A stretch of DNA of 64,000 bases, taken from NCBI RefSeq assembly GCF_014489615.1, contig NZ_CP060826.1:124001-188000 (forward strand), written 5' to 3'. Source of the DNA: Streptomyces genisteinicus (lineage in GTDB: Bacteria; Actinomycetota; Actinomycetes; Streptomycetales; Streptomycetaceae). The position numbers and the translations under genes are program-made. Each line of letters starts with the position of its first letter. The stretch's first letter is position 1. The notes below the pieces were generated by a model. It had not been told where the DNA came from. It saw nothing but the letters and a program-made list of their open reading frames with translations, and ran no database searches. Of this stretch, positions 8,521 through 15,094 are shown in pieces.

Positions 8521-9908
8521 GGCGTCACTCTTGTTTCCCGGCCTGCCAGGCCGTGTAGACAGGCGAGGATGGAACGGGCCTGGATGTTGAGATAGTGGCT
8601 GTGGCGCAGCAGTGCGGCCGTGTCGGGGAGCGCCGTCCAGCGGTAGTCGGGGCCGTCGTCGAGTCCGGGACCGGGGCCGGCCTCGACGATCATGTAGCGG
8701 TTGCGGGCGTGCAGGAAGCGGCCGCCCTCCTCGGAGTGGACGGCGCTGAAGAGGATGTTCTCCTGCGGCGCGTTCAGCACGGTGTCCAGGAAGCGCGGGC
8801 GTGCGCCCGGCGGCAGGTGCGTGTAGGTCTGCGGGGTGCACTGCACCGTGGGGGCGAGTTCGAGGACGTCGAGGTGCCCGGCTTCGACGCGGGCGTGCAG
8901 CAGGGCGTGCGGCACACCGTCGATCTCCCGGACCAGCAGGGCGACGAGGCCCGTGCCGTGGGGGGCGAGCAGCGGCTGGTCCCAGCGGCCGACCTCGCGT
9001 CCTGCGGCCTCCACGGAGACGCCGACGATGTCGAAGAAGAGCCCGTCCCGGTGGGTGACGCGGCCGTCGCGGAACTGCCAGCCCTCGACGGTGTTCAGCG
9101 GGATCTCGCGGACGTGGCGTTCGCGGCGGGTGCGTTCCCCGGTGATCCAGCGCAGGAGTTCCCCGTACGACGGCCCGTACTCGGGGACCGCGGGGGCGGG
9201 ATCGGCGCCGGTGACCGGGAAGCAGGACATCACCGTACGGGTGTCCATGTTGACCAGGTCGTCCTGGCGGAGGAGTTCGTGCAGCTGGCCGAGGGTCAGC
9301 CAGCAGAAGCCGTCGAGGACCTCGACGGGGCCGGTGGCCTCGACGATCAGGTTCCGGTTGCGTTTGCGGTGGAACCAGGAGCCCTGCTCGGACTGGAGGA
9401 CGTCGGCGATCACCCGGTCGGGCGGGGTGTCGCGGAAGTACTCCAGATAGGGGACGGCCTTGCCGCGGTGGACGCCGCCGTAGTTGCTGCGGGTCGCCTG
9501 GACGGTCGGCGAGAGCTGGATGCCGTTGATGTTGCCGGGTTCCGCCTTGGCCTGCATCAGGCAGTGCGGCACCCCGTCGAACTCCTTGACGAGGATGCCG
9601 AGGATGCCGGCCTCGGGCTGGCTGATGATGGGCTGCTGCCAGCGGTCCACGGCGGCGCCGGGCACCCGCACGTCGAGGCCGCGCACGGAGAAGAACCGGC
9701 CGCTGACGTGGCCGACGTCACCGGTGCGCGGGTCCACCGACCAGTCGCGCAGGGCGTCCAGGGGGCGGAGTTCGGCGGTGGTGTGGAAGCGGGCCCGGCA
9801 ATCGGCGAGCCAGGCCTCGAACGCGGCCTTGTCCGTGACGAAGCCGTCGACGGCCCGTGCGGACTCGGCGAACCGTGTGGCGTGCGCGTGGTCGGTCAGC
9901 TGTGTCAT
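8517..9908 (-). CDS. NDP-hexose 2,3-dehydratase
   Basis: This 463-aa enzyme removes the C-2 hydroxyl of NDP-4-keto-6-deoxyglucose to start 2-deoxysugar synthesis, as do TylX3, EryBVI and MegBVI. The family's two-fold internal repeat is visible: one half carries DGVPHCLMQAKAEPGN with LSPTVQAT, the second DGVPHALLHARVEAGH with LAPTVQCT. The length fits the family norm. The ATG at 9908 lies 14 bases after the methyltransferase stop, and its own stop overlaps the aminotransferase ATG. Together with the N-methyltransferase it points to a 2,3,6-trideoxy-3-dimethylamino sugar and argues against desosamine or mycaminose, which do not need this step. Confidence 0.95.
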   Translation of the reverse strand: MTQLTDHAHATRFAESARAVDGFVTDKAAFEAWLADCRARFHTTAELRPLDALRDWSVDPRTGDVGHVSGRFFSVRGLDVRVPGAAVDRWQQPIISQPEAGILGILVKEFDGVPHCLMQAKAEPGNINGIQLSPTVQATRSNYGGVHRGKAVPYLEYFRDTPPDRVIADVLQSEQGSWFHRKRNRNLIVEATGPVEVLDGFCWLTLGQLHELLRQDDLVNMDTRTVMSCFPVTGADPAPAVPEYGPSYGELLRWITGERTRRERHVREIPLNTVEGWQFRDGRVTHRDGLFFDIVGVSVEAAGREVGRWDQPLLAPHGTGLVALLVREIDGVPHALLHARVEAGHLDVLELAPTVQCTPQTYTHLPPGARPRFLDTVLNAPQENILFSAVHSEEGGRFLHARNRYMIVEAGPGPGLDDGPDYRWTALPDTAALLRHSHYLNIQARSILACLHGLAGRETRVTP

Positions 9909-9922
9909 GGCGGGCGGCCCGG

Positions 9923-10633
9923 TCAGGCGCGCACGGCGAGGAAGAGCCCGCGGCCGCCCTGCACCTCGGGCACGTACTCGGCGGCGAGACCGGCCTCGGC
10001 GAACGCCTTCTCGTACTGCTCCCGGGTGTAGAGGCGGGCCCGGTACGTCTCGACGAAGTGCCGCACGCCCTCGTGCGGGCGGGCGACGGTGTAGTGGACG
10101 TCCATGCGGGACTTGTCGTCCTCGCGGCTGGCGTGCGAGACGCGGGCCATGGTGAGCCCGTCCACGGTGCACACGTCGCCGGAGACGTGACCGGGGGTGA
10201 AGGTGTCGTCGAACCACCAGGGGTCGACGGCGATCACCCCCCCGTCCTCCAGGTGCGCCTCGAACCGGCGCAGGGCGGCGACGAGTTCCGGCTCCGTCAT
10301 GGCGTGGCCGATGGAGCCGAACATGCAGGTGACGACGGAGTAGCGGGCCCCGAGGTCGAAGTCGCGCATGTCGCCGACGTGGACGGTGTCGCCCAGCTTG
10401 CGGCGGGCCACCTCGACCATGGGCTCGGACAGCTCCACGCCCGCGACCGTGTCGAAGATGTCGGCGAAGGCGGCCAGGTGCGATCCCGTGGCACAGGCCA
10501 CGTCCAGCAGCGAGGTGGCGCCGGGGGCCTTCTCCCTGGCGAGGCCGGCGACGAACTGCGCCTCGAGGGCGTAGTCCTTGCCCCGGCCCTGGTGGATCAG
10601 GTCGTAGATCTCGGCGAACTCTGCTCCGTACAC
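9923..10633 (-). CDS. NDP-3-amino-sugar N,N-dimethyltransferase (DesVI/TylM1-like)
   Basis: This SAM-dependent methyltransferase of 236 aa should methylate the sugar 3-amino group twice. The opening MYGAEFAEIYDLIHQGRGKD is typical of the DesVI/TylM1 group, followed by the SAM motif LLDVACATGSH and by MFGSIGHA. The start is GTG at 10633 with GAGGGG upstream. It lies 22 bases downstream of the glycosyltransferase stop and 14 bases upstream of the 2,3-dehydratase start. A monomethylating role cannot be ruled out from the sequence. Confidence 0.92.
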   Translation of the reverse strand: MYGAEFAEIYDLIHQGRGKDYALEAQFVAGLAREKAPGATSLLDVACATGSHLAAFADIFDTVAGVELSEPMVEVARRKLGDTVHVGDMRDFDLGARYSVVTCMFGSIGHAMTEPELVAALRRFEAHLEDGGVIAVDPWWFDDTFTPGHVSGDVCTVDGLTMARVSHASREDDKSRMDVHYTVARPHEGVRHFVETYRARLYTREQYEKAFAEAGLAAEYVPEVQGGRGLFLAVRA

Positions 10634-10655
10634 GGCTGTGGTCCCCTCGGGGTGC

Positions 10656-11912
10656 TCAGACTGCGCTCTTGTGGCGGGCGGTGAGGTCCTCGAGGACCGG
10701 GACGACCTCGTTGGGCGACGGCGCGGACTCGAGGTCCTTGCGCAGCGCCTCGGCTCCGGTGCGGAACGACGGGTCCTCCAGGAGCCGTACGAGGGATTCG
10801 CGTACGCTCTCGGCCGTGACCCGGCCCGGCGGCAGCGAGATCCCGGCGCCGGACCGCTCGACGAGGTCGGCCCGGACGACGGTGTCCCACAGGCCGGGAA
10901 GGATCAGCTGCGGGACGCCGTAGTAGGCGGCCGTGGACTGCACGCCCGCCCCGCCGATGTGGATGACGGCCGAACAGGTCGGCAGCAGGCCCTGCATGGG
11001 TACGAAGTCCACGACGGTGGCGTTCTCCGGCGCCATGTCCGCGGTCTCCCCCGGGGCCGGCAGCAGGGTGGCGATCAGCTCGATGTCGAGGCCGGCGAAG
11101 GCCTGCAGCGCGCCGACACTGAACATGTCGAAGCCGAAGTAGCTGCGCACGGAGACGCCGGCGGTGACGACGACACGGGGCTTGGACGGCTCGGCGGCGA
11201 GCCATTCCGGCAGCTCCGCCTGCCCGTTGTACGGGATGTAGCGCACACCGACGACGGGCAGGCCGTTGTCGATGCGGTGGGACGGCGGGCCGACGTCGAT
11301 GGTCCACTGCCCGTTGGCCACGGTCTCGTCGTACGCCGCGCCGTGGCGGGCGAGCGATTCGGTGAGCCAGTCGCGCAGCGGGTCCCTCCGGCGCTCCTCG
11401 GGGAGCTCGTCGAGCGTGGCGAGGAACGCGTTGCGGGTACGGGTCACCACGTCGGCGCCCCACACCATGCGGGCGTGCGCCGCGCCCGTGGCCCGGGCGG
11501 CGACGGCGCCGGCCCAGGTGAACTGCTCCCAGACGATCAGGTCGGGCTGCCACCAGCGGGCGTAGTCGACCAGGGCGTCGGTGAACTCGTCGTTGTTGAC
11601 GGTGCGGAAGTAGCGGGAGGTCGTCTCGTCGAAGAAGCGGAACAGCTCCTCGTGGCCCAGGCCGTCGGTGCGGGTGACCGCTTCGACGACGCGGTCCGCC
11701 CAGCCCTCGTCCTGGCTGGCCTCCATGACCTGCTTCCAGCGGTGGTCGCTGCCGAGCGGCACCGCCGTGAGGCCGGTCCGGGTGACGGTCTCCGCCATCG
11801 TCGGCTGGGTGGCGATCCTGACCTCGTGACCCGCCGTACGCAGCGCCCACGCGAGGGGCACCATGCTGAAAAAGTGAGTCTTCTCCGCATGTGCCGCGAA
11901 CAGAATGCGCAT
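10656..11912 (-). CDS. Macrolide glycosyltransferase (EryCIII/DesVII/TylM2-like, GT1)
   Basis: This 418-aa GT-B fold transferase attaches an NDP-deoxysugar to a macrolactone in the cytoplasm. The N-terminal acceptor region FAAHAEKTHFFSMVPLAWAL and the C-terminal donor region with IHIGGAGVQSTAAYYGVPQL match the antibiotic macrolide GT1 group. ATG 11912 has GGAGG 8 bases upstream. It is the first gene of the leftward sugar operon. Many relatives (EryCIII, DesVII, TylM2) need a heme-less P450-like helper encoded next door. None is present in this window, because the only P450 keeps its heme Cys, so the enzyme is either helper-independent or its partner lies elsewhere. Confidence 0.93.
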   Translation of the reverse strand: MRILFAAHAEKTHFFSMVPLAWALRTAGHEVRIATQPTMAETVTRTGLTAVPLGSDHRWKQVMEASQDEGWADRVVEAVTRTDGLGHEELFRFFDETTSRYFRTVNNDEFTDALVDYARWWQPDLIVWEQFTWAGAVAARATGAAHARMVWGADVVTRTRNAFLATLDELPEERRRDPLRDWLTESLARHGAAYDETVANGQWTIDVGPPSHRIDNGLPVVGVRYIPYNGQAELPEWLAAEPSKPRVVVTAGVSVRSYFGFDMFSVGALQAFAGLDIELIATLLPAPGETADMAPENATVVDFVPMQGLLPTCSAVIHIGGAGVQSTAAYYGVPQLILPGLWDTVVRADLVERSGAGISLPPGRVTAESVRESLVRLLEDPSFRTGAEALRKDLESAPSPNEVVPVLEDLTARHKSAV

Positions 11913-11983
11913 TGCCGTCCTCCAGACGGGACCCGTGGACACGTCGGGCCGGTGTCGCTGCCGAGATGGTGTCCTCGCCAGCG

Positions 11984-12022
11984 AACATAGGGACTGCCCG
12001 CACGCGCGGAACACCCCCTACC
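11984..12022 (-). promoter_or_regulatory. Candidate activator-dependent promoter of the glycosyltransferase operon
   Basis: On the minus strand, GGTAGGGGGTGT (12022-12011) is followed after 21 bases by TATGTT (11989-11984), a good -10 hexamer. The block ends 71 bases upstream of the glycosyltransferase ATG. It matches the block at 4648-4686 in 12-mer and spacing. A second GGGGG tract adjoins it upstream on the same strand (12021-12030 reads CCCCCCCTAT on the plus strand), possibly a second half site. Confidence 0.5.
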
Positions 12023-12152
12023 CCCCCTATCACCTGCCCGCTCCACCCCAGGCGCGGCCCGGGGAAGGGGGTGGCCGCCGGCCGCGGCGGGGCGCGGGGC
12101 GGCGGCTCCGGGGGCACGGACGTCCCTCTTTCAGGCGATGGCACCGCATCGG

Positions 12153-12173
12153 GTTTCGAAGTAGTTTCAAAGT
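12153..12173 (+). promoter_or_regulatory. Direct repeat immediately upstream of the Phd-like gene (possible operator)
   Basis: GTTTCGAAGT (12153-12162) and GTTTCAAAGT (12164-12173) differ by one base and repeat with an 11-bp period, one helical turn. They end directly before the ATG at 12175, where a ribosome-binding site would normally lie. Autoregulation by the Phd-like protein is plausible, since Phd-type antitoxins bind their own promoters. Confidence 0.45.
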
Positions 12174-12174
12174 C

Positions 12175-12663
12175 ATGAGCGCCGAGAGTGCAGCCGTGAA
12201 CTTCTCCGAGCTGGTCAACAAGAACAAGCAGACCCTCGCCCGCCTCCGGGACACACCGAGACTGCTTCTGCACCGCAGAGACGGCGAGGACCTGGTCCTG
12301 ACCACCGCGGCGCGGGCCGAACAGGACCGGACCGTGGTGTCGGCGGCCACCCGGATGCTGGCCGCCATGGCACGGCGCGAACCAGGCAGCACGGAGCTGC
12401 TCCTCGACATCCTGCCGGACGCGTTTCCCTGGGTGCGCTTCCTGCCCGAGGCCGACATCCACGCCTTCGCCGTGGAACTCGTCGACACCATGCGCGCCGC
12501 CGACTCCCTCGGCAACAACGCGTCCGTCGCCCAGCTGCTCATCGCCTGGCAGCACACCGCCGAGGTGCACTCCGATCCCGAACTGCTCGCCGCGCTGACC
12601 CGGGACCACGGCGAGGACTACGGCAGCGTCGGCAGCTCCCATCCCAGCCCGCTCGGACGGTGA
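12175..12663 (+). CDS. Phd/YefM antitoxin-like (prevent-host-death-like) protein, no partner toxin seen
   Basis: This 162-aa protein has an N-terminal segment (NFSELVNKNKQTLARL, then LLLHRRDGEDLVLT) that resembles the Phd/YefM antitoxin fold found in many solitary Streptomyces proteins. The remainder is a helical region of unknown role. No PIN, Doc or RelE-type toxin is adjacent. The start has no Shine-Dalgarno sequence but is preceded by an 11-bp-period direct repeat. Its 3' end overlaps the convergent methyltransferase gene by 46 bases. Family assignment is from general resemblance and is moderate; a stand-alone DNA-binding regulator is an alternative. Confidence 0.7.
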   Translation: MSAESAAVNFSELVNKNKQTLARLRDTPRLLLHRRDGEDLVLTTAARAEQDRTVVSAATRMLAAMARREPGSTELLLDILPDAFPWVRFLPEADIHAFAVELVDTMRAADSLGNNASVAQLLIAWQHTAEVHSDPELLAALTRDHGEDYGSVGSSHPSPLGR

Positions 12664-13706
12664 GTCACCCTCTGGCCCGCGGGTGTGACCTCCAGGTGGA
12701 AGTCGGCACGGTCCGGATCACCGGGCAGGGCATCGGCCAGCTCTTCGACCGTGTCCCACAAGAGACGCGGACCGGTCTGCTGGACGGTGCCCGTGGTACG
12801 GGCCACTGCCGTCGAGCCGTCGGGGGTCCAGAGACCGACCGCATCCAGCCGTCCGTGGTCGTCCCGCCAGGAGCAGGAGGTGAAGCCCGGGAGGGCGATG
12901 GACAGGGGGAACCGGAGCCGGCCGAGGACGTCGCCGACGGGAACGTGCGTGTCGCTCGGCTGTTGTTCGCGGGCGGATTCGAACTGCGGAGGGTTGCCGG
13001 GGGCCCGGCGCAGCATGAAGTACGCCGGTGTGCCGAGGAACCGGCCCGCGGCACGCCCGGGGCCGGTCACCGTGGCGCGGACGATGCCGTAGCCGAGGGG
13101 GGCGACGACCACCGCGCCCTCGGTCGCCTGATCGAGGAGGGGTGGCGGGATCATCGGCAGGGCTGCCGTGGCAATGATCCGGTCGTACGGGGCGTTGTGC
13201 AGGTAGCCGCGTGCGCCGTCGCCGACGATGGCCGTGGGCCGGTATCCGGTCGAGTGCAAGTGCCGGACCGCTGCCTCGACGAGGCCGGAGTCGATGTCGA
13301 CGGTCGTCACCCGGCTGTCGCCCAGCCGGTGGGAGAGCAGCGCCGCGTTGTACCCGGTGCCCGCACCCAGTTCGTACACGCGCTGTCCGTCGCGCACGTC
13401 CAGGGCCTCGAGCATGGTGAGCATCAGCGACGGCTGGCTCGACGAACTGGTGGGCACGCCGTGCTCGTCGAGCTGGGTGGTGAGGGCGGCGTCGGAGTAG
13501 ACGTCGTCAAGGTACCCGGGGTCCCCCCAAGTGACGGGCTCCCATGCGCCGCGCATGTCCTGACGGTGGAATCGCGGAACGAACACGTGCCGTGGTACGG
13601 CGGCGAACGCGTCGGTCCAAGCGTCAGGCCCCCCGCGCTCCCGGCTCAGCTCGTCGGCAAGCGTACGGCGCGCGGCAGCGGAAGTTCCGCTTTCCGGCCA
13701 ATTCAC
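12618..13706 (-). CDS. tgmC: PIMT-like methyltransferase of an ATP-grasp peptide (graspetide) system
   Basis: This 362-aa protein has the fold marks of protein-L-isoaspartate O-methyltransferase: SSSSQPSLM for the substrate loop, ELGAGTGYNAALL as SAM motif I, and VTTVDID. It is longer than housekeeping PIMT, with roughly 150 extra C-terminal residues, as usual for the grasp-associated methyltransferases. In characterised aspartimidylated graspetides (fuscimiditide, amycolimiditide) such an enzyme methylates an Asp side chain of the cross-linked peptide, which then closes to an aspartimide. Start GTG 13706 has AGGAG 7 bases upstream. It is the last gene of a three-gene leftward unit (precursor, ligase, methyltransferase), 37 bases after the ligase stop. 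The role is inferred from family and context. Confidence 0.88.
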   Translation of the reverse strand: MNWPESGTSAAARRTLADELSRERGGPDAWTDAFAAVPRHVFVPRFHRQDMRGAWEPVTWGDPGYLDDVYSDAALTTQLDEHGVPTSSSSQPSLMLTMLEALDVRDGQRVYELGAGTGYNAALLSHRLGDSRVTTVDIDSGLVEAAVRHLHSTGYRPTAIVGDGARGYLHNAPYDRIIATAALPMIPPPLLDQATEGAVVVAPLGYGIVRATVTGPGRAAGRFLGTPAYFMLRRAPGNPPQFESAREQQPSDTHVPVGDVLGRLRFPLSIALPGFTSCSWRDDHGRLDAVGLWTPDGSTAVARTTGTVQQTGPRLLWDTVEELADALPGDPDRADFHLEVTPAGQRVTHRPSGLGWELPTLP

Positions 13707-13743
13707 GGGGCGGCTCCTGGAAGGTGGTCGTCATGGGGCGGAC

Positions 13744-14724
13744 TCATGCAGTGGCTCCAGCGAGATAGTCGGCGTGAGCAGCGGCGATGGGAAGGCCGGT
13801 GCGGTTCTCGACCCACCCCCACGTGCCGGCCGGGTTGTTCTCGAAGAACACCCACTCTCCCCCTGGGGTCACCGCGAAGTCGAACGCGCCGAACACGATC
13901 CCGTAGTGGTCGAGAAACCGGAGCACCCGAGAGGTGACGGCACCGGGTACATCGACGGTGTCGTACTCGATATGGTCGTAGTCGGTGCGCCAGTCGGTAC
14001 CGGCGGCTTCGCTGGTGGCAGTCAGTTTTCCCCCGAAAACCCGGCCGCCGACCGCGATCAGGCGCACCTCGTAGGCTTTCGGGATGTCTTCCTGGAAGTA
14101 GTGCGCGGTGGTGCGGATGCTGTCGTCGAAGTCCGCCGGGTCGACACGGTGGGTAGCGACCATCAGCTCGCGTTCCTGCCCCGCGTCGAGTCGGCCGCCG
14201 AGGACCGGCTTGCAGATCAGCGGGCCGTTCACCTCCTCGGCAAAGGCACGGGCCGCATCGGGCTCGTTGGTGATGATGCTGCGTGGCACCCTCAGCCCGA
14301 CTCGGGTGGCGACGACCAGCTGCTGGGGCTTGTGGGATGCGATCCGGTCGGCGTGCGGGTTGTTGATCCAGGATGCACCGGGCAGGGCGGCGAGGACGTT
14401 CAGTATTGCCGCGTCGGCCTGGTTCTGCGCCCACAGGCCGTACGGCCCGGGAACGGTGCCGGCGATGACCGGACGTGCGGGTCGTCGCCAGTAGACGGCC
14501 CGCACCTCCTCGAGCCGCGTCGTCCGGCGCCCGTCGTCCAGAGTCCCGGTCCAACCCGGTTCGGTAGGAAGATGAGCTCCGGTCAGGGTGAGATGCTGGG
14601 GGAAGTCGGCGATGTCGAACCGCATGACGGGGACCTCGCGCAGGTTCAGCGCGTCCACGACCATGTCGGCCGCCGCGTCCAGCCGTTCGGCGACGACGAG
14701 CACGGGCCGCGCGGCGGTGGTCAT
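13744..14724 (-). CDS. tgmB: ATP-grasp peptide ligase (graspetide maturase)
   Basis: This 326-aa ATP-grasp enzyme is predicted to form side-chain ester (or amide) cross-links between Ser/Thr (or Lys) and Asp/Glu of the neighbouring precursor peptide, via acyl-phosphate chemistry. Visible marks are the N-terminal RPVLVVAERLD strand, VYWRRPARP, the NNPHADRIASHKPQQL block, the nucleotide-binding ICKPVLGGR, YFQEDIPKAYEVRL, and the metal-binding FFENNPAGTWGWVEN at the C-terminus. The ATG at 14724 overlaps the precursor stop as ATGA, so ligase and substrate are translationally coupled. The set corresponds to the group of ATP-grasp maturases described from Streptomyces avermitilis. No separate protease or transporter is adjacent. 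Confidence 0.92.
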   Translation of the reverse strand: MTTAARPVLVVAERLDAAADMVVDALNLREVPVMRFDIADFPQHLTLTGAHLPTEPGWTGTLDDGRRTTRLEEVRAVYWRRPARPVIAGTVPGPYGLWAQNQADAAILNVLAALPGASWINNPHADRIASHKPQQLVVATRVGLRVPRSIITNEPDAARAFAEEVNGPLICKPVLGGRLDAGQERELMVATHRVDPADFDDSIRTTAHYFQEDIPKAYEVRLIAVGGRVFGGKLTATSEAAGTDWRTDYDHIEYDTVDVPGAVTSRVLRFLDHYGIVFGAFDFAVTPGGEWVFFENNPAGTWGWVENRTGLPIAAAHADYLAGATA

Positions 14725-14939
14725 GAGGCGGACGCGTAGTACGGGTCGGAGACGTCGTCGCCCTTGCCGTCCAGATTGGTGTCCGTGGTGGACGCCGCCT
14801 GCGGCATGGTGTGCCAGGGGGTCCCGTCGGCGGTGACGTTGATCTGGCGGGACTCGTCCCACCTCACCCCGTCGACCGACGTCATGACGAGACAGGGTGG
14901 GGCCGCTGCTCGGGCGGCAAACGGAATGACAGCGAGCAT
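14721..14939 (-). CDS. tgmA: Graspetide precursor peptide
   Basis: This is a 72-aa peptide with an excellent ribosome site (AAGGAG about 7 bases before ATG 14939). The N-terminal 45-50 residues look like a leader (PFAARAAAPP near residues 6-15, DGTPW at 38-42). The C-terminal part, STTDTNLDGKGDDVSDPYYA (residues 50-69) plus three more, is rich in hydroxyl donors (S50, T51, T52, T54, S64) and acidic acceptors (D53, D57, D61, D62, D65), as expected for a core joined by ester bonds. D57-G58 is the only Asp-Gly in this core and a natural site for aspartimide formation. It is the first gene of the ligase-methyltransferase unit and overlaps the ligase. The ring pattern is not predictable by eye. 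Confidence 0.88.
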   Translation of the reverse strand: MLAVIPFAARAAAPPCLVMTSVDGVRWDESRQINVTADGTPWHTMPQAASTTDTNLDGKGDDVSDPYYASAS

Positions 14940-15094
14940 GGTCTCTCCTTTGAGCGAGTGGACGAAACGCTGCCGGGCGCAGCCGGCACTGCTCATACAA
15001 CCGCTGGGTGTACGTCCGCAGGAGGAAAAGTCCGCGTCGGCCGCTCGCAGGTGACCGGAAAATTCGTCCGTGACAACTCCGTCCGGAGTATGGA
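14940..15094. promoter_or_regulatory. Divergent promoter region between precursor peptide and HTH-TPR regulator
   Basis: This 155-base spacer must drive the leftward peptide operon and the rightward regulator. It holds the precursor's strong ribosome site and a GCCGG/CCGGC inverted repeat around 14975-14986. Promoter hexamers could not be assigned with confidence. The divergent layout suggests that the regulator acts here. Confidence 0.4.

Noticed and set aside
9908..10217. Upstream extension of the 2,3-dehydratase open frame to 10217
   Set aside because: The extension lies wholly within the methyltransferase gene in another frame and is Arg-rich. The ATG at 9908 fits the family N-terminus.
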